64,000 bases of DNA, taken from Amphiura filiformis (lineage: Eukaryota; Echinodermata; Ophiuroidea; Amphilepidida; Amphiuridae). This document shows positions 33,340 to 46,100 of the stretch, piece by piece. The first letter of the stretch is position 1. The number at the start of each line of letters is the position of its first letter. Location of the stretch: NCBI RefSeq assembly GCF_039555335.1, contig NC_092642.1, positions 15,157,208 to 15,221,207 of the forward strand, given 5' to 3'. A program made the translations under genes and the position numbers. The notes under the pieces were generated by a model. It did no database searches. It was not told the origin of the DNA and worked only from the letters and a program-made list of their open reading frames with translations.

Positions 33340-34096
33340 GATGAGACTGCTCCAAGTAATATAAGGTCAATCGCTTCAGGCCTGAAGACCTGGCCTCGGG
33401 CCAGGCCTGAAGCAGGCCTGGCCTGAAGCGCTGTAGCCCGAGATACTCACACCTCCGTCACTACGATTTCCACTGTCCTTCTCATGGTGAGGAAGGAACA
33501 ACTAGGGACAGGGCCATGATGTTTCGGGCTAGAAGCGCTTATAAAATTTGAAGAGCGCCATCTTTTAAAATTGTTGAAGGAATTGGTATAAAGGTGCAGG
33601 TGTGGCAAAACTTTTTTTTTAAACTTGGCAAAATACATGTACAATCATACTCTGGATTTTGTTTATTTTGAACAATTCCAAAGAAAAATGAAAGAAACTG
33701 GCAACGATCAGGCTCTTATTCCTCAATGAGTCTCATTTGCATCCAAAAGTTTTTTCCCATAGTCTTTTAGAAACAGAACAAACGGGAGCTATTGCCCCTT
33801 TGCACCAGTGCAGCGTGTCAACAGTCACTAGCTTCACAGGACGGACAGGCTTTAGCAGACTGACTCAGGTTACCAATGTCAGTAACTTGCCAACACAGCA
33901 CAGGGTAGAATACAAATCAGCACAGTTGGAATTCCATTGCCACGTCGTATCCTGACTTGATTAGTTAGTTATTTTTAGGCCAGTGTGTGGTAGACAGTCT
34001 AGTCCTCTTGTACATCAAGCTCTCTTCATCATCGCCCGATTCCGTGTAGAACCTCATCAGTTCTGTCTGCCAGTTTGCACTCGATTTGACGACAAA
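33340..34096 (+). promoter_or_regulatory. SPARC 5' flank and probable 5' UTR
   Basis: The sequence before the SPARC start codon must hold the transcription start and 5' UTR, but neither can be fixed by eye, and an upstream non-coding exon is possible. 33376-33430 is a dense set of overlapping AGGCCTGG/CAGGCCTG palindromes. The start context is GACAAAATGA, with A at -3. Confidence 0.4.
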
Positions 34097-34144
34097 ATGA
34101 GGACCTTTCTGTTGCTTTGTTTGGTGGCTGTTGCTTTGGCTAAG
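34097..34144 (+). CDS. SPARC: SPARC coding exon 1 (signal peptide)
   Basis: Encodes MRTFLLLCLVAVALAK, a classic hydrophobic signal peptide with likely cleavage after ALA. The donor is AAG|GTATGT, phase 0. An in-frame upstream ATG at 33983 would add 38 residues without signal character, so 34097 is preferred. Confidence 0.9.
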
Positions 34145-37100
34145 GTATGTCATGTGTTTTTATTTTATATTTCATGATTTGAAATAGTCGGGAAATCGTT
34201 TACTTGTGAAACTGTTATACAGACGGTATGGTGATTTGCTGAAAAAAAAACCTCATTTGCATCTATACAAATACAATGCATACACAGTGCTCCTACAACC
34301 TTCAACCTTCCCGTGCTATTGATAGCGGTAGGGTAACTTGGGGGCAAATTGGGACACAGGGTAATTTGGACAGTGATTTCAGAAATACTTTTATACCTTA
34401 AAATCATTGGCGTAGCTAGGGGGCAGGGGGGCAACGTGCCCCGGGCCCGGGCGCCACCCACCCTTACCTTAGGGGGTGCCAAATTGATCAATTCAGTATC
34501 GATTCTGCAATTCAGCGCCCCTCCAAGCGATGAAAGTCAAAATTGTCACGAGCTTCGCATGCATTTCAGCACAAAATCAATTGAAAGAACATTTTTAATA
34601 AGACCGATATTCTAGTATAAACCAAAATTAATTAATAGTGGTCTATGCCATATTTATCCAAAATTTAGTGTGCTCTGCGCGCAATTGTTTCAAGAATTGG
34701 GGGGAATTATGTATCCTTAGCCCTGGGTGCCACAACCCCTAGCTACTCCACTGCCCGCATCTAAGATATTCTTGGGTGGGGGGTAGGGGCACCAATTTTG
34801 TTAACTTGCCCCGGGTGCTACCAACCCTAGTTACGCCACTACTTAAAATAGTCACATTTTGCCCGTTTTTGCAACAAAATAATTTTGATATAATGTCTAT
34901 TTATATTTCCAACCATTTAAAAGTATCATTCAAAAGGAACTTCTGAGTGCTGTAAGCTTAAGGGGGTACTACACCCCTGGCCAATTTTGGGCATTTTTGT
35001 CAAAAAGTATAGCGCATTGGTGACAAGTAAGATATGTATATTATAGGGACAAGGACTACAACTACTGCACTGAAAATTCAGCAACTCAAGGCAAGTAGTT
35101 ATTGATTTATTGTGCAAAAATAGGCACATAATTGGGCAGGGGTGTAGTACCCCCTTAACACATCAAAATAAATATTCCATTTTTTTTTTCATACAGCAGA
35201 GGTCACTACTTGAGGCTAAATATCTGAATCAATGGCTCGGATTAGTGTTTCTCAAATTAAAAAAATAACTTCTAAGCCACCTTTTCAATTAAGGGGCTGT
35301 GCAATAATTATGAGCCCCCGGGGTGGGAGGGGGGTAAAATTTCCAAACGGCTCGCCAAAAATCGCTTGTCCTCCCTCTCGGCCTGCCAAAAATCGCTTGC
35401 CCCCCCCCTCTCGGTTTGCCAAAAATTCTTTGCCCCCCTTGCACATGGCAAATTTTTGGGATCCCAATTTGCAAACCTTAAATGTGACTGGACGCGGCGA
35501 ATCAGCCGTAAAGTCGGCCGCGGTCAATTTTGTTTTATTTCGTGTTTAGAAAATATATACCATAAGGCCAAAAAAAAAAGTGTTTGTTTGCCCAGACACG
35601 ACCGACCCAAAAATTCAAAAAACATCATACACTTTTTTTTTTTTTTTTTTTTACAATGATATAAAAATAAAGAAAATGATGTTTTTCCCCATAAAAATGC
35701 CAAATGACACTTGAAAGTTATTCCTGGCAATCACATCATTCATTTTTCCCATTTAGCCCTCCCCAACCATGCCAACAATATTTTACCATCAATCAACATC
35801 AATATAGGCTAGAGAACCAAGCACGACATGTACAGGTATGGTCTGGGATTTTGTACTCCAGCCCGATTTTGTTGCCAAAGACGTTAAACTTTATATGGTA
35901 CATGTAAGGTTGAAATACATTCATAGATCAAAGCAGCCAATCAGAAAAGCGGTTAGAAAAGTATGCAGAGTACATTGGTTGTATATAATGTGCAATCCGC
36001 CTACTACGCGCAGTGCTTTCGCACGCTTTTTGGGCGGGTTGATGCATTTTTTTTCTTCTTGTGTAGGAAATACTATTCAAATAGGTTAATGAACATGTTT
36101 TTAATACTTGTTACTCGAGAAATTACACTAAATAATGCACTTGCGCTACGCATCAACATCAGCACGCATGCATTATTTTTGTCTAATTTCTCTCCCAACA
36201 AGTAATACACGTTCATTAATCTATAATTAAAGTTTGACACAAGTACAAAATGTAAGGCTGAATGTCGTATATTTTCTCTTACACCACTAGCTGCAACACA
36301 TGTACACATCTAAAAAAAAAAAAAAAGAAAAAAAAAAAAGGAAATCGACCTACCGACCCACTCCTTTCTACCCCATGTCTGGGCAAACAAACACTTTTTA
36401 GCTGCGGGTAGCAGCTCTATAAGTCACCATGTCTCTCCGTTAGTCCGTTTGTCCGTTAGTCCGTGCGTCCGTTAGTCCGTTGGTAACAAACGCTAAAAGA
36501 TGCTGTTACGTCAACATCGTTTGTCGCATGGCTATGGTACTTGGTGAGGGAGAGTGCCTACAGGGCAATACTAGAGTTTCATCCCGAAATATGCTAATTA
36601 GGTCATTAAAGGGGCATTACACGATTTTCAACAATTTCTAAAAAATGCTGTTACGTCAACATCGTTTGTCGCATGGCTATGGTACTTGGTGAGGGGGAAG
36701 GCAGGTACCGGCCCCATACTGGAAAAGAGTTTCGTCCCGAAATATGCTAAGGAATTAAGGGAAATTGAGGGAAATTCAGGTGAATTAAATGATTTTGTGG
36801 GCAATTAAGGGAAATTGAGGGGAATTGGGGAAAATTGAGGGGAATTAAGGGAAATTTGGGAAAATTAAGGGAAATTGAGGGAAATTCAGGTGCTCTATAA
36901 GTCACCATGTCTCTCCGTTAGTCCGTGCGTCCGTTAGTCCGTGCGTCCGTTAGTCCGTTGGTAACAAACGCTAAAAGATGCTGTTACGTCAACATCGTTT
37001 GTCGCATGGCTATGGTACTTGGTGAGGGGAGGGCCTATACCGCCCCATACTGGAAAAGAGTTTCGTCCCGAAATATGCTAATTAGGTCATTAAAGGGGCA

Positions 37101-40100
37101 TTACACGATTTTCAACAATTTCTAAAAAATGCTGTTACGTCAACATCGTTTGTCGCATGGCTATGGTACTTGGTGAGAGGGAAGGCAGGTACCGGCCCCA
37201 TACTGGAAAAGAGTTTCGTCCCAAAATATGCTAAGGAATTAAGGGAAATTGAGGGAAATTCAGGTGAATTAAATGATTTTGTGGGCAATTAAGGAAAATT
37301 GAGGGGAATTAAGGGAAATTTGGGAAAATTGAGGGAAATTCAGGTGAATTAAGGGAAATTTGGGAAAATAGAGGGAATTTAAGGGAAATTTGGGAAAATG
37401 AGGGGAAATTGAGGGAGAATTGGGAATATTGAGGGAAGTTAAGGGAAATTGAAGAGAATTAAGGGAAATTGAGGGAAATTCAGGTGAATTAAGGGAAATT
37501 GACAAGAATTAAGGGAAATTTGGGAAAATAGAGGGCAGTGAAGGGAAATTTGGGAAAATAGAGGGCAGTTAAGGGAAATTTGGGAAAATGAGGGAAATTG
37601 AGGGGAAATTGGGAACATTGAGGGAAGTTAAGGGAAATTGAAGAGAATTATGGGAAATTCAGGTGAATTAAGGGAAATTGACAAGAATTAAGGGAAATTT
37701 GGGAAAATAGAGGGAAGTTAAGGGAAATTTAGGAAAATGAGGGGAAATTGAGGGGAAATTGGGAACATTGAGGGAAGTTAAGGGAAATTGAAGAGAAGTA
37801 AGGGAAATTCTGGTGAATTAAGGGAAATTGACAAGAATTAAGGGAAATTAGGGGATTTAACACTTTATGTCAAGGCGCTTTTTTCCCGAAAATCGTGTGG
37901 ACATCATAAGTGTCCGAAATCGGTTTCCGAACACTTTCGATGTCAAGACGCTTTTTCCCGAAAATCGTTTGGACATCAAAAGTGTCCGAAATCGGTTTCG
38001 AACACTTTTGATGTCAAGACGCTTTTTCCCGAAAATCGTTTGGACATCAAAAGTGTCCGAAATCGGTTTCGAACACTTTTGATGTCAAGACGCTTTTTCC
38101 CGAAAATCGTTTGGACATCAAAAGTGTCCGAAATCGGTTTCGAACACTTTTGATGTCAAGACGCTTTTTTCCCGAAAATCGTTTGGACATCAAAAGTGTC
38201 CGAAATCGGTTTCCGAACACTTTCGATGTCAAGATGCTTTTTTTCCGAAAATCGTTTGGACATCAAAAGTGTCCGAAATCGGTTTCCGAACACTTTCGAT
38301 GTCAAGACGCTTTCTTCCCGAAAATCGTTTGGACATCAAACGTGTCCGAAATCTGTTTACGAACGCTTTGGATGTCAAGATGCTTTTTCCCGAAAATCGT
38401 TTGGACATCAAAAGTGTCCGAGATCGGTTTCCGAACACTTTTGATGTCAAGACGCTTTTTTTACTACAGTCGTTTGGACATCAAAAGTGTCCGAAATCGG
38501 TTTCCGAACACTTTCGATGTCAAGGCGCTTTTTCCGAAAATCGTTTGGACATCAAAAGTGTCCGAAACCGGTTTCGAACACTTTTGATGTCAAGACGCTT
38601 TTTCCCCGAAAATCGTTTGGACATCAAAAGTGTCCGGAATCGGTTTCCGAACACAATTTTTCAAATTTTGATTTTTTTTTGGTGTGGATGGAAATACCCT
38701 TTCTGGCATTATTTTAAGATGAGCGCCCTCAAAGGTTAAGCTCACAGAGGGTTACAGGTCAAAATAGGGGTCAAACTTGAACCTGCTTCAAAGACACCAA
38801 CACTGCAAAATTGAATTCCTTGTCCCGCAGCGACCGCTACGGATCCGACGGTACTTTTTTTTTTTTTTTGGCCTAAGCTTTAAAATGGTATATCATATGA
38901 CTTCAAACGATATTCAAAAGCGGGGTTATGATTTGTTGAACTCTGTTCCTTCGACAAAATTGTATTTTTATCGGTTCTACATGTGTCTCTTTTCTACATT
39001 TCTGGTAATAAATATCCAACAGTCATAATTGGCGGTCATTTCAAATCATCCCCAAGTCAACGAGGTTCAGAAATATCCTCTCATTGTTCATTGTTGATTA
39101 TACATACCTGGACAAAATACAATGCTTTGTTATCTACCACTTGAACAGGATTTAGCCAAAGCAAACAAAGACAAGAACTATTCTATAGAAATAGGTAGAA
39201 GCTTATTATCCTCTTCAGCAGTAGTATTATTGATTGATTTAAACAGCGTTTTGATAAGATACTTGTCGCAACGAATTGATACACCTATGAATACGACATT
39301 CACATACATTTTACACTTTAACTCAGAATACAATTTGCGAGTTTACGGCTTATTCAGCGCGTCCACTCACAAATGGTCTATACATGTTGCGAGCGCAGCG
39401 AGTAGGAAAATGTGCATATTTAGGCGTTTCCGTACGGTTTTCCTAAGCCTTTTTAGCGTGTTTTATTTAAAAGGCGCAGAAGGCGCTCCAAGAATATGTG
39501 CCAAAAATCACTTGCCCTCCCTCTCAGCTTGCCAAAATTGCTTCCCCCCCTTTCGGCTCTCCAAAAATTTCTTCCCCCCCAATTTTACCCTCCCGGGCTC
39601 ATAATTATTGCACAGCCACCAAATAAGACAAAAATTGTTACTTTTTTTCTTCGATAATTATAAGAAAAGTTTTCTTTTAGAAATGTGCCAAAATGGGACT
39701 GATTTACTGGACGTGCTAACTCAAACTGTCCCATCTTGCCCCAACAAAAAAATCACATAGTAAATCAATGGTGTCCCATTTTACCCCCAGCTGGCCCATT
39801 TTACCCTTTCTTTACGGCAACAATTTCGCATCGGGGTAAAATGGGACACCTTAATAAAATAATAATAAAATAATGTTGAGTGCCACCCCCGGGCTGGGAA
39901 ATATTTTTATTATTCTTTACTTTTTTCTCTTTAATTTGACACCACTTGGGGGTCTTACCAGGGAAGTGCCACTTCCCTGGTCTTACCTTTGTGGCATTTC
40001 GAGATATGTCCATTTCAGACAAATGGTTGGTCAGCGAGTAAGTAAGTAAGATATGTAATACACTAATAATATAGGCTGATATCATTTCATGGTTCAGCAA

Positions 40101-43100
40101 AATGGACAACCTACAGGAAACACAAACCTAAACAAACAAACAAACAAACAAACAAACAAACAAACAAACACCTCAAACTTTGACACACATCTGTGGATGT
40201 CATCAGGTATGACTCATTGCTATTTTAGGTGATGAATTCCCATGGCCCTTGGGAGCTCCAATTCTTGGCCATGGCCATGATCGATGACCTGCCAATGTAC
40301 TTCAGAAGTAGCAGAATGTCAACATACAATGTAAACTAGTATACTGGTACCTTGTTTGTGCTGTACCAATAGGATTCCAGACCATGACTATACTATCAAG
40401 TTAATAAACTTTAAAACTCTAAACTTTAAATTTTCTTCCACTGATTCGGAGACGCGTGCCCCAATTGTCCTCAAAATAAAGGCTATAGGCTTGAATAATA
40501 ATGCTGTTTCAGACATAATCCTTGAATGCAGCAAAGGTTCCCAAGTCGGCGCAAACATCTGCATTCTGCATCCAGCATTAGTTCTCTCATTCGAGAATAC
40601 TTTGTGTACACATCTATGGGACATGCAGTGAAGCAAACTGCAACTTATGAATTTGCATCTTCCTAGGGTTTTTGGATACGGTACTAGTAATCATGTCTTT
40701 ATTTTCTTGAACAATTTCAACAAATGAGGTTTTAAATCCAATCAAAATGATGCAGCTAGCTATTGGCTGCTTGTTCTAATTATGACATAATTATCTGTCT
40801 TTGTTTAGGATATACAGCAGTGAAATATAACCGGTACCTTAATTGTTTGTGGTCTGTCTACTGTATAGTGATAGGCCTACCCTCAATTGACAAAATGGTT
40901 CACTTTTTAGGATTAATGTAGCTAAGAAGGTCCAAATCATATAGGCCTTAAGAAAAATCAACATAAGGTACTTTCAACAAACCACTTTTTCTTGTTAGAC
41001 CAAATTAGCCCGAAGAAGTCCACTTCTTAAATCAAATTTATTTTGCGAAAAGGTCCCCGATTTGGAAATTCTGCAAAAATCACAGTGTCATCAATGTAAA
41101 ATCCAGTCATGAGAAAAACAAAATAAATTGGCATATTAGAGGTGGTTATGAGAGATAATATGGTAGCGGGATGACAGCACAGGTGTCATAGGTTGCCATA
41201 GCAACATGAGTCAAAGGTCAGTTTCTGTTTCCACCATGAGATATTTCTGTCATCTATTAGATTATTATTTTGCATAAAAAGCCAGACATGACTGAAGTTA
41301 AGTTGGATCATTTTGCATCTTGCATTGTGAATTTCAAAGTATTTTCCCTCAAAATTATGCTAAACTCCTTTCAATTTTGGCATTTTATTATAAACTATGT
41401 TGTAAAAAAAAGCACAAAGACAATATTTGAAGAAAACAAGCTTGTCTTTTCTATTATGATCATATTAGGGTCTACTTTTTAAACATTTAAAATATCTGAA
41501 GACCTGTCCTCACCACTTTCACTCATCAAGTTTCTAAGCTATTTTTGGACAACAGTTGTTTGTTTGTTTTTGTTTGGGGGGGGGGGGGTTGGCCTAATGG
41601 TGATTAAAATAACATATAGAGATACATGTAAATAGTAGGCTTAACTCATATTTCACATTTGCTGGACCTGTCTATATATATGCCAAAGACCCCGGTAAAG
41701 ACATAGGGCCGACATTGATAATATTATGATGAAGTGATAACAGTTTCCTGTCCATAAAGTCTTCCTGTATCCATAGGCACTACACAATGTAGAAGCTTGT
41801 AGATGTGTTTTTGAAGGCCTATGAATGATGTATCCAATCTGGGCAAGTGTGCTTTTGCATAGCTTCCTTGCTCGCTACACAGGCCATCAATACTAGTCAA
41901 GTCACAATTTAAAGGGGCATTTTTTGATCCATAGCCTCATCTCCAGTCCCCACTTTAAGACAGTTTTAAGTTTTAATACCATCAGAAACTTCTGACTACA
42001 GAATGTTAGTGTGATAAAATTTCTTTATAACAACCCATCATACCATAAAAGAGGATGTTAAAGGTGGGTAACCTGATTGATAACCTCTTCCCCTCATTTT
42101 ACCCCATCAAAATGCTGATTTTGGTTTCAGGTGAAAGCTCATATTTTTCTCATTATGCTGAAATTAGGTGTTCCAAATTGGTATGTACTAGTATTTCCAG
42201 AGAAATCATCAAAAAACTGTCAAATTAGTCTCAAATATGGTATACCATATTTTAGACTAATTCAACAGTTTTTTGATCATATCTTCGGAAATACACAGTT
42301 TTGGAACTCCTAATTTCAATATGTTAAATGAGAAAAATAGGATCTCTCATTTGATATCAATTTATTACATGATCATGATGATTATCATTCATAAAAACAC
42401 TGTAGACTTAACATGCCTGGAAAAAGTGGGGAACTTGGGATTGACTACCAAAATCACGCTGTATAAAATGGCAATAATTCCATAAGGAATTAGTCACATT
42501 TACAAGGAACATTTACGTGTTCTTTTTTGCATGAATGTTTGAAAGGGACGACATTTTATGTTATAGGTAAGTTTTTAAGAATTTGATTTTCCAAATATAT
42601 CACAGGTGACCTTCCTTTAAAATCACAGAACACTGTTTTAGAGACTTGTTTGATAAATTATTTTGTTACTGAACAAAAACAGCACAAAACTTCATTGTAA
42701 CGTTGATGGTAAGAGTGGTGTGTTACACCAGCAACGGTGAGAGAAAGAAGACTCCCCCTCCCCCAACCCCCGAGGGTTCTTGATTTTTGTATATACTAAA
42801 TCTGCCCACGTTTCTATAAATTGAGCACAATTTTAGTGTGAGAAGACTAGACAAGACTTGAGGATATACATATTGTCTGGTACATTGTCTATACATGTAT
42901 TTCCTGTCCTCTCAAGTATGACACTCAATCACAGACACTATTTCCTATCTATTGAAAGTCTTATATAGGCACTGAGACTTAAAAAGATTTCTCTTAGCTT
43001 ATATCTTAATTAATAGCTGCTCCACAAATTAAAACAAATTTTTTACTGGTGTAAACCGTCTGACCCTAAATATACTGCCGTGCCGACCCTAAATATTTTT

Positions 43101-46100
43101 TATTTATTTTGAGGGAGGAAAAGAAAAAAAGGTGAAAATGCATGGGCCGGGTATGCGTAGTTGAATTGTGTACGGCTCTCATTAAAGACCCATTCAGTGA
43201 TCCCAGCGCAAGTGTAAAAAATTAAAATTGTTTATAAATATAAATAGCTTAAAAGTGAAGGATAAGTCATTCAAATTATCATTTGGTATTTTTGAAAATA
43301 TAGAAAATGACAAATTTGGCAAAAAACAAAGAGAAACAGCAGTACTGACGATGTTGAAGCCGCATTCAAATACATGTAGTTAATTTAGATACTGTCAGTA
43401 TCTAAATTACAGATTTGTGTAAATGTCTTATTTTGTCTTAAATACGTGTCAGCTTTCGGTTGAACCACTCACAGGTAATGTTAGCACATCTATGACAATG
43501 ACAAAGGTACCAAAATCTGAATTTTGATGATTTGTACAAATCATGAGCAAATCACTGAATGGGCCTTTAATAGATAATCAAAACATACTCATGCAAGTAA
43601 TCACTGGGAAGCTTTATGCACATGATGATACCATTGTGTTATTGTAGTACTATACTAGCAAGCATAATTTCACCGGTGTCAGCAGTTTTAGTAGCCCAGT
43701 GTGTGTCTCATTCCTGAGCCATGTATCATATTCATATAAAGCATCATAAACCAAGAACTTGAATTTTGTTATTAATAGTCTTTGGCATGTTACTCATGAC
43801 ACATGTGCCTGTATTGCTCTAAAAGGGAATTAACCTTTTAAGGGATGCACCAGGAAATTTCCATTGGGGAAGTTTGAAGTTTTTTGAAGAAAATTAACTC
43901 AACTGGACTCGGCTCGGCTCGGACTTGGATGAGCTGGACTCGGGTACAAGTCTGCTATTCACTAATAAAACAACTTGACCTCCGAACTGAATACAATAAT
44001 AGGCCTACATGAAAATAAAAAAATAGCATTATTTAAGATAGTGCATGTAGGCTTACGCATACCCACAGTGTAATTGAAAGTGTAGAAATAAACAGTACCG
44101 TATTTGTGTCTTTTTAAAGGCTTAAGTGATTTTGGCACAAAAATATGATACAAACAGAAAAGCAAACAACCACACACTTTGAATCTAAGTTTGGCAGGAG
44201 CTCCCAGGGGTGGGGGGGGGGGTACTCAAGTTTGGTTTTGGTAGGGGTGTGCTGCTGAGAATTTGAAAGTGGACCCATCAATATACCATTTTTTCAAAAA
44301 ATTTGGACCCATCGATAAACCAAATCTCAAAATTTTCGGCTGAATTTTATTACCCAAATTGTCTTAGTTTTTACAAAAATTGGGCTATTGAAAATTTTGA
44401 AAAAAAAGGACCCATCCATATATACCCAAACTGAATATGCTACCAATGTTTGCAGCATGACAATGGTCATTTGTATACTATCGGACACGCCTAGCAAAAT
44501 AATCTGAAGGTACACTGTTTTGCCATCCACAAGGATGGCACGCAAACGCGGCAGTCAATATTCTTTGGTTCTACCTCATTTGATCAAACTTTTCTATCTC
44601 CCATTGCAGAAACATCATGCTGGCCACAAGAAAGCTAAGGTGCCGGAGGCAGTTGAGGAAGGAGTAGCTGACTTGGCTGAGGCTAAGGATGCCTTGGATA
44701 AATTGACCTATACCAAGGAGGAACAGATCCTGGATGCGCAGGAAGAGAAGGAAACTGGATATCATAATACCGTCAATAGTATGTACATAAGAGCAGACGT
44801 GGTGGGGGAAAAGGGAACGGGAATTAATCAATTAAATATAATTATTATTGTTTCAAAAGATTTCAATCCCCACTCATTCCCATTCTTGGGCCAGAGTTTG
44901 TCCCTTTCCTTGGAAATTTATCTCCTCACCCTCTTCTCCAAGATTAGGATCCCCCCTCCAAGACCAAGATTCGATTCCCCCCTCTTCCAAGACCAAGATT
45001 TGACTTCATTCCTTCCTCCAAGATTTCTCTCCTCCCCCTCCTTCAGTATTTGACTTTTCCCCCTCCTCCAAGATTTGACTCCTCCACTTCCTTCAAGATT
45101 ATGCTCCTGCCCCTCCAAGATTTGTCTCCTCACTGTTTCAGATTTGACTCCTCCCCCTCTTCGATGATTAGGCTCCTCCCCTCCTCCAAGATTTGTCTCT
45201 CCCTACAAGATTTATCTCCTCCCCTCCAAGATTTGTGTCCTCCCCCTCCTAGACTTGTTTCCTCCCCCTCCTCCTAGATTTGCGGGGACAGCAGAAGTCA
45301 GAATTCAATGTACAGATGTTGTCAATACATTTTTCCAAGCCAGCATTGCCATGAATTGAACATGGAACCTTGTGCACCTGAGGCGAGTACACTAAATGCT
45401 TTCACCACATAAATGATGTTATCGCCAGAAAGGTCCACTTTTGGGGGACAGATTTTTTTTCTGTTTTTCCTGTCCTGTTGTACACAAGCATGAACAATTT
45501 TGTTCTCTTCTGCACACAGATCCCTGTGCAGACATCGACTGTGGTTCAGGCCAAGTATGTGCTTTGGATGCTTCATGGAATCCATTTTGCAAGTGTTTGG
45601 ATATCTGCCCAACTGAAGCAGCTCAGTACAGTGTGTGCTCCACTCAGAACATCACCTACACTAGCTGGTGTGAATTCCATCGTCAGAAGTGTTCCCGTCA
45701 TGGGGAATTGGCCAAGGTTGTCGTAGAATACTATGGAGTTTGCAAAGGTATGGGGTAGTTTGAGTTTGTTTTGTTTATTTTGGGGCCTGGCGGTAAAGGA
45801 TGTCTAGTCTCATGTCATCGTGGAATATAGTATGTCTGGACCAAAGAGGACGGGCACTCGCACATCTAAAATGTTGAAAGCTTGTAAGGGAATGCAGTCA
45901 ATGCACTCTCAAAAACTATCCTTGACTAAGATTTTATAAGAATGACAGCTAGTGACCCTTAACATGGACATTCTGAAAAAATATATATATATAACCTATT
46001 CGCCTTCTGCACGGAGCCACGGATATGCCATTTTGCTACCAAAATGAGGTTCTCCTTGCAAATGCATTTGCAAAAAGTGCATTTTTATTTCTTGTACTTA

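Larger units (their letters stand above)
35566..38873. mobile_element. Innermost nested element, GGCCAAAAAA...TTTTTTGGCC
   Basis: The ends GGCCAAAAAAAAAA and TTTTTTTTTTGGCC are bordered by TAA on both sides (35563-35565 and 38874-38876), a possible 3-bp target duplication. 35571-35605 and 36346-36402 are also complementary (GTGTTTGTTTGCCCAGACA against TGTCTGGGCAAACAAACAC), so a smaller unit of about 840 bp may lie inside the left part. The remainder is filled by the minisatellites listed below. Confidence 0.6.
35483..39371. mobile_element. Middle nested element, TGTG...CACA family
   Basis: The left end TGTGACTGGACGCGGCGAAT, then CAGCCGTAAAGTCG, pairs with the right end CGCGTCCACTCACA and its inward complement. 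The body matches the complete element at 53495-54461 in reverse (for example GGCGGTCATTTCAAATCATC at 39032). The body is itself interrupted at 35566-38873. Confidence 0.75.
35295..39617. mobile_element. Outermost nested element, GGCTGTGCAATAATTATGAG ends
   Basis: GGCTGTGCAATAATTATGAG at the left pairs with CTCATAATTATTGCACAGCC at the right. Next to both ends are CCAAAAATCGCTTGCCCCCC-type repeats. A compact 495-bp relative at 57477-57971 has the same ends and interior but lacks 35483-39371, so that middle part is an insertion. No transposase is seen. Confidence 0.75.
34145..44609 (+). other. SPARC intron 1 (10,465 bp), repeat-filled
   Basis: Donor GTATGT and acceptor CCATTGCAG. It contains the elements listed separately at 34405-34842, 34958-35158, 35295-39617 (three nested levels), 40635-40862, 42148-42336 and 43181-43572, plus an (AAAC)n tract near 40125-40170 and a poly-G run near 41576-41588. 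39640-40634, 40863-42147, 42337-43180 and 43573-44609 show no gene. First-intron enhancers are plausible but not visible. Confidence 0.75.

Noticed and set aside
33983-34096. Upstream in-frame ATG as the SPARC start
   Set aside because: It would place 38 non-hydrophobic residues before a typical signal peptide; the ATG at 34097 gives a standard secretory start.
36800-37860. Minus-strand SLNSPQFP-type protein frame
   Set aside because: Low-complexity translation of the GGGAAATT minisatellite.
37866-38740. Overlapping frames of up to 158 codons on both strands
   Set aside because: All are translations of the 71-bp minisatellite, in several frames at once, with the same words repeating.
44779-45053. 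Continuation of SPARC exon 2 into a 177-codon frame
   Set aside because: The open frame runs past a good GTATGT donor into the pyrimidine-rich repeat. Only splicing at 44778 gives the NPC start of the follistatin domain in phase.
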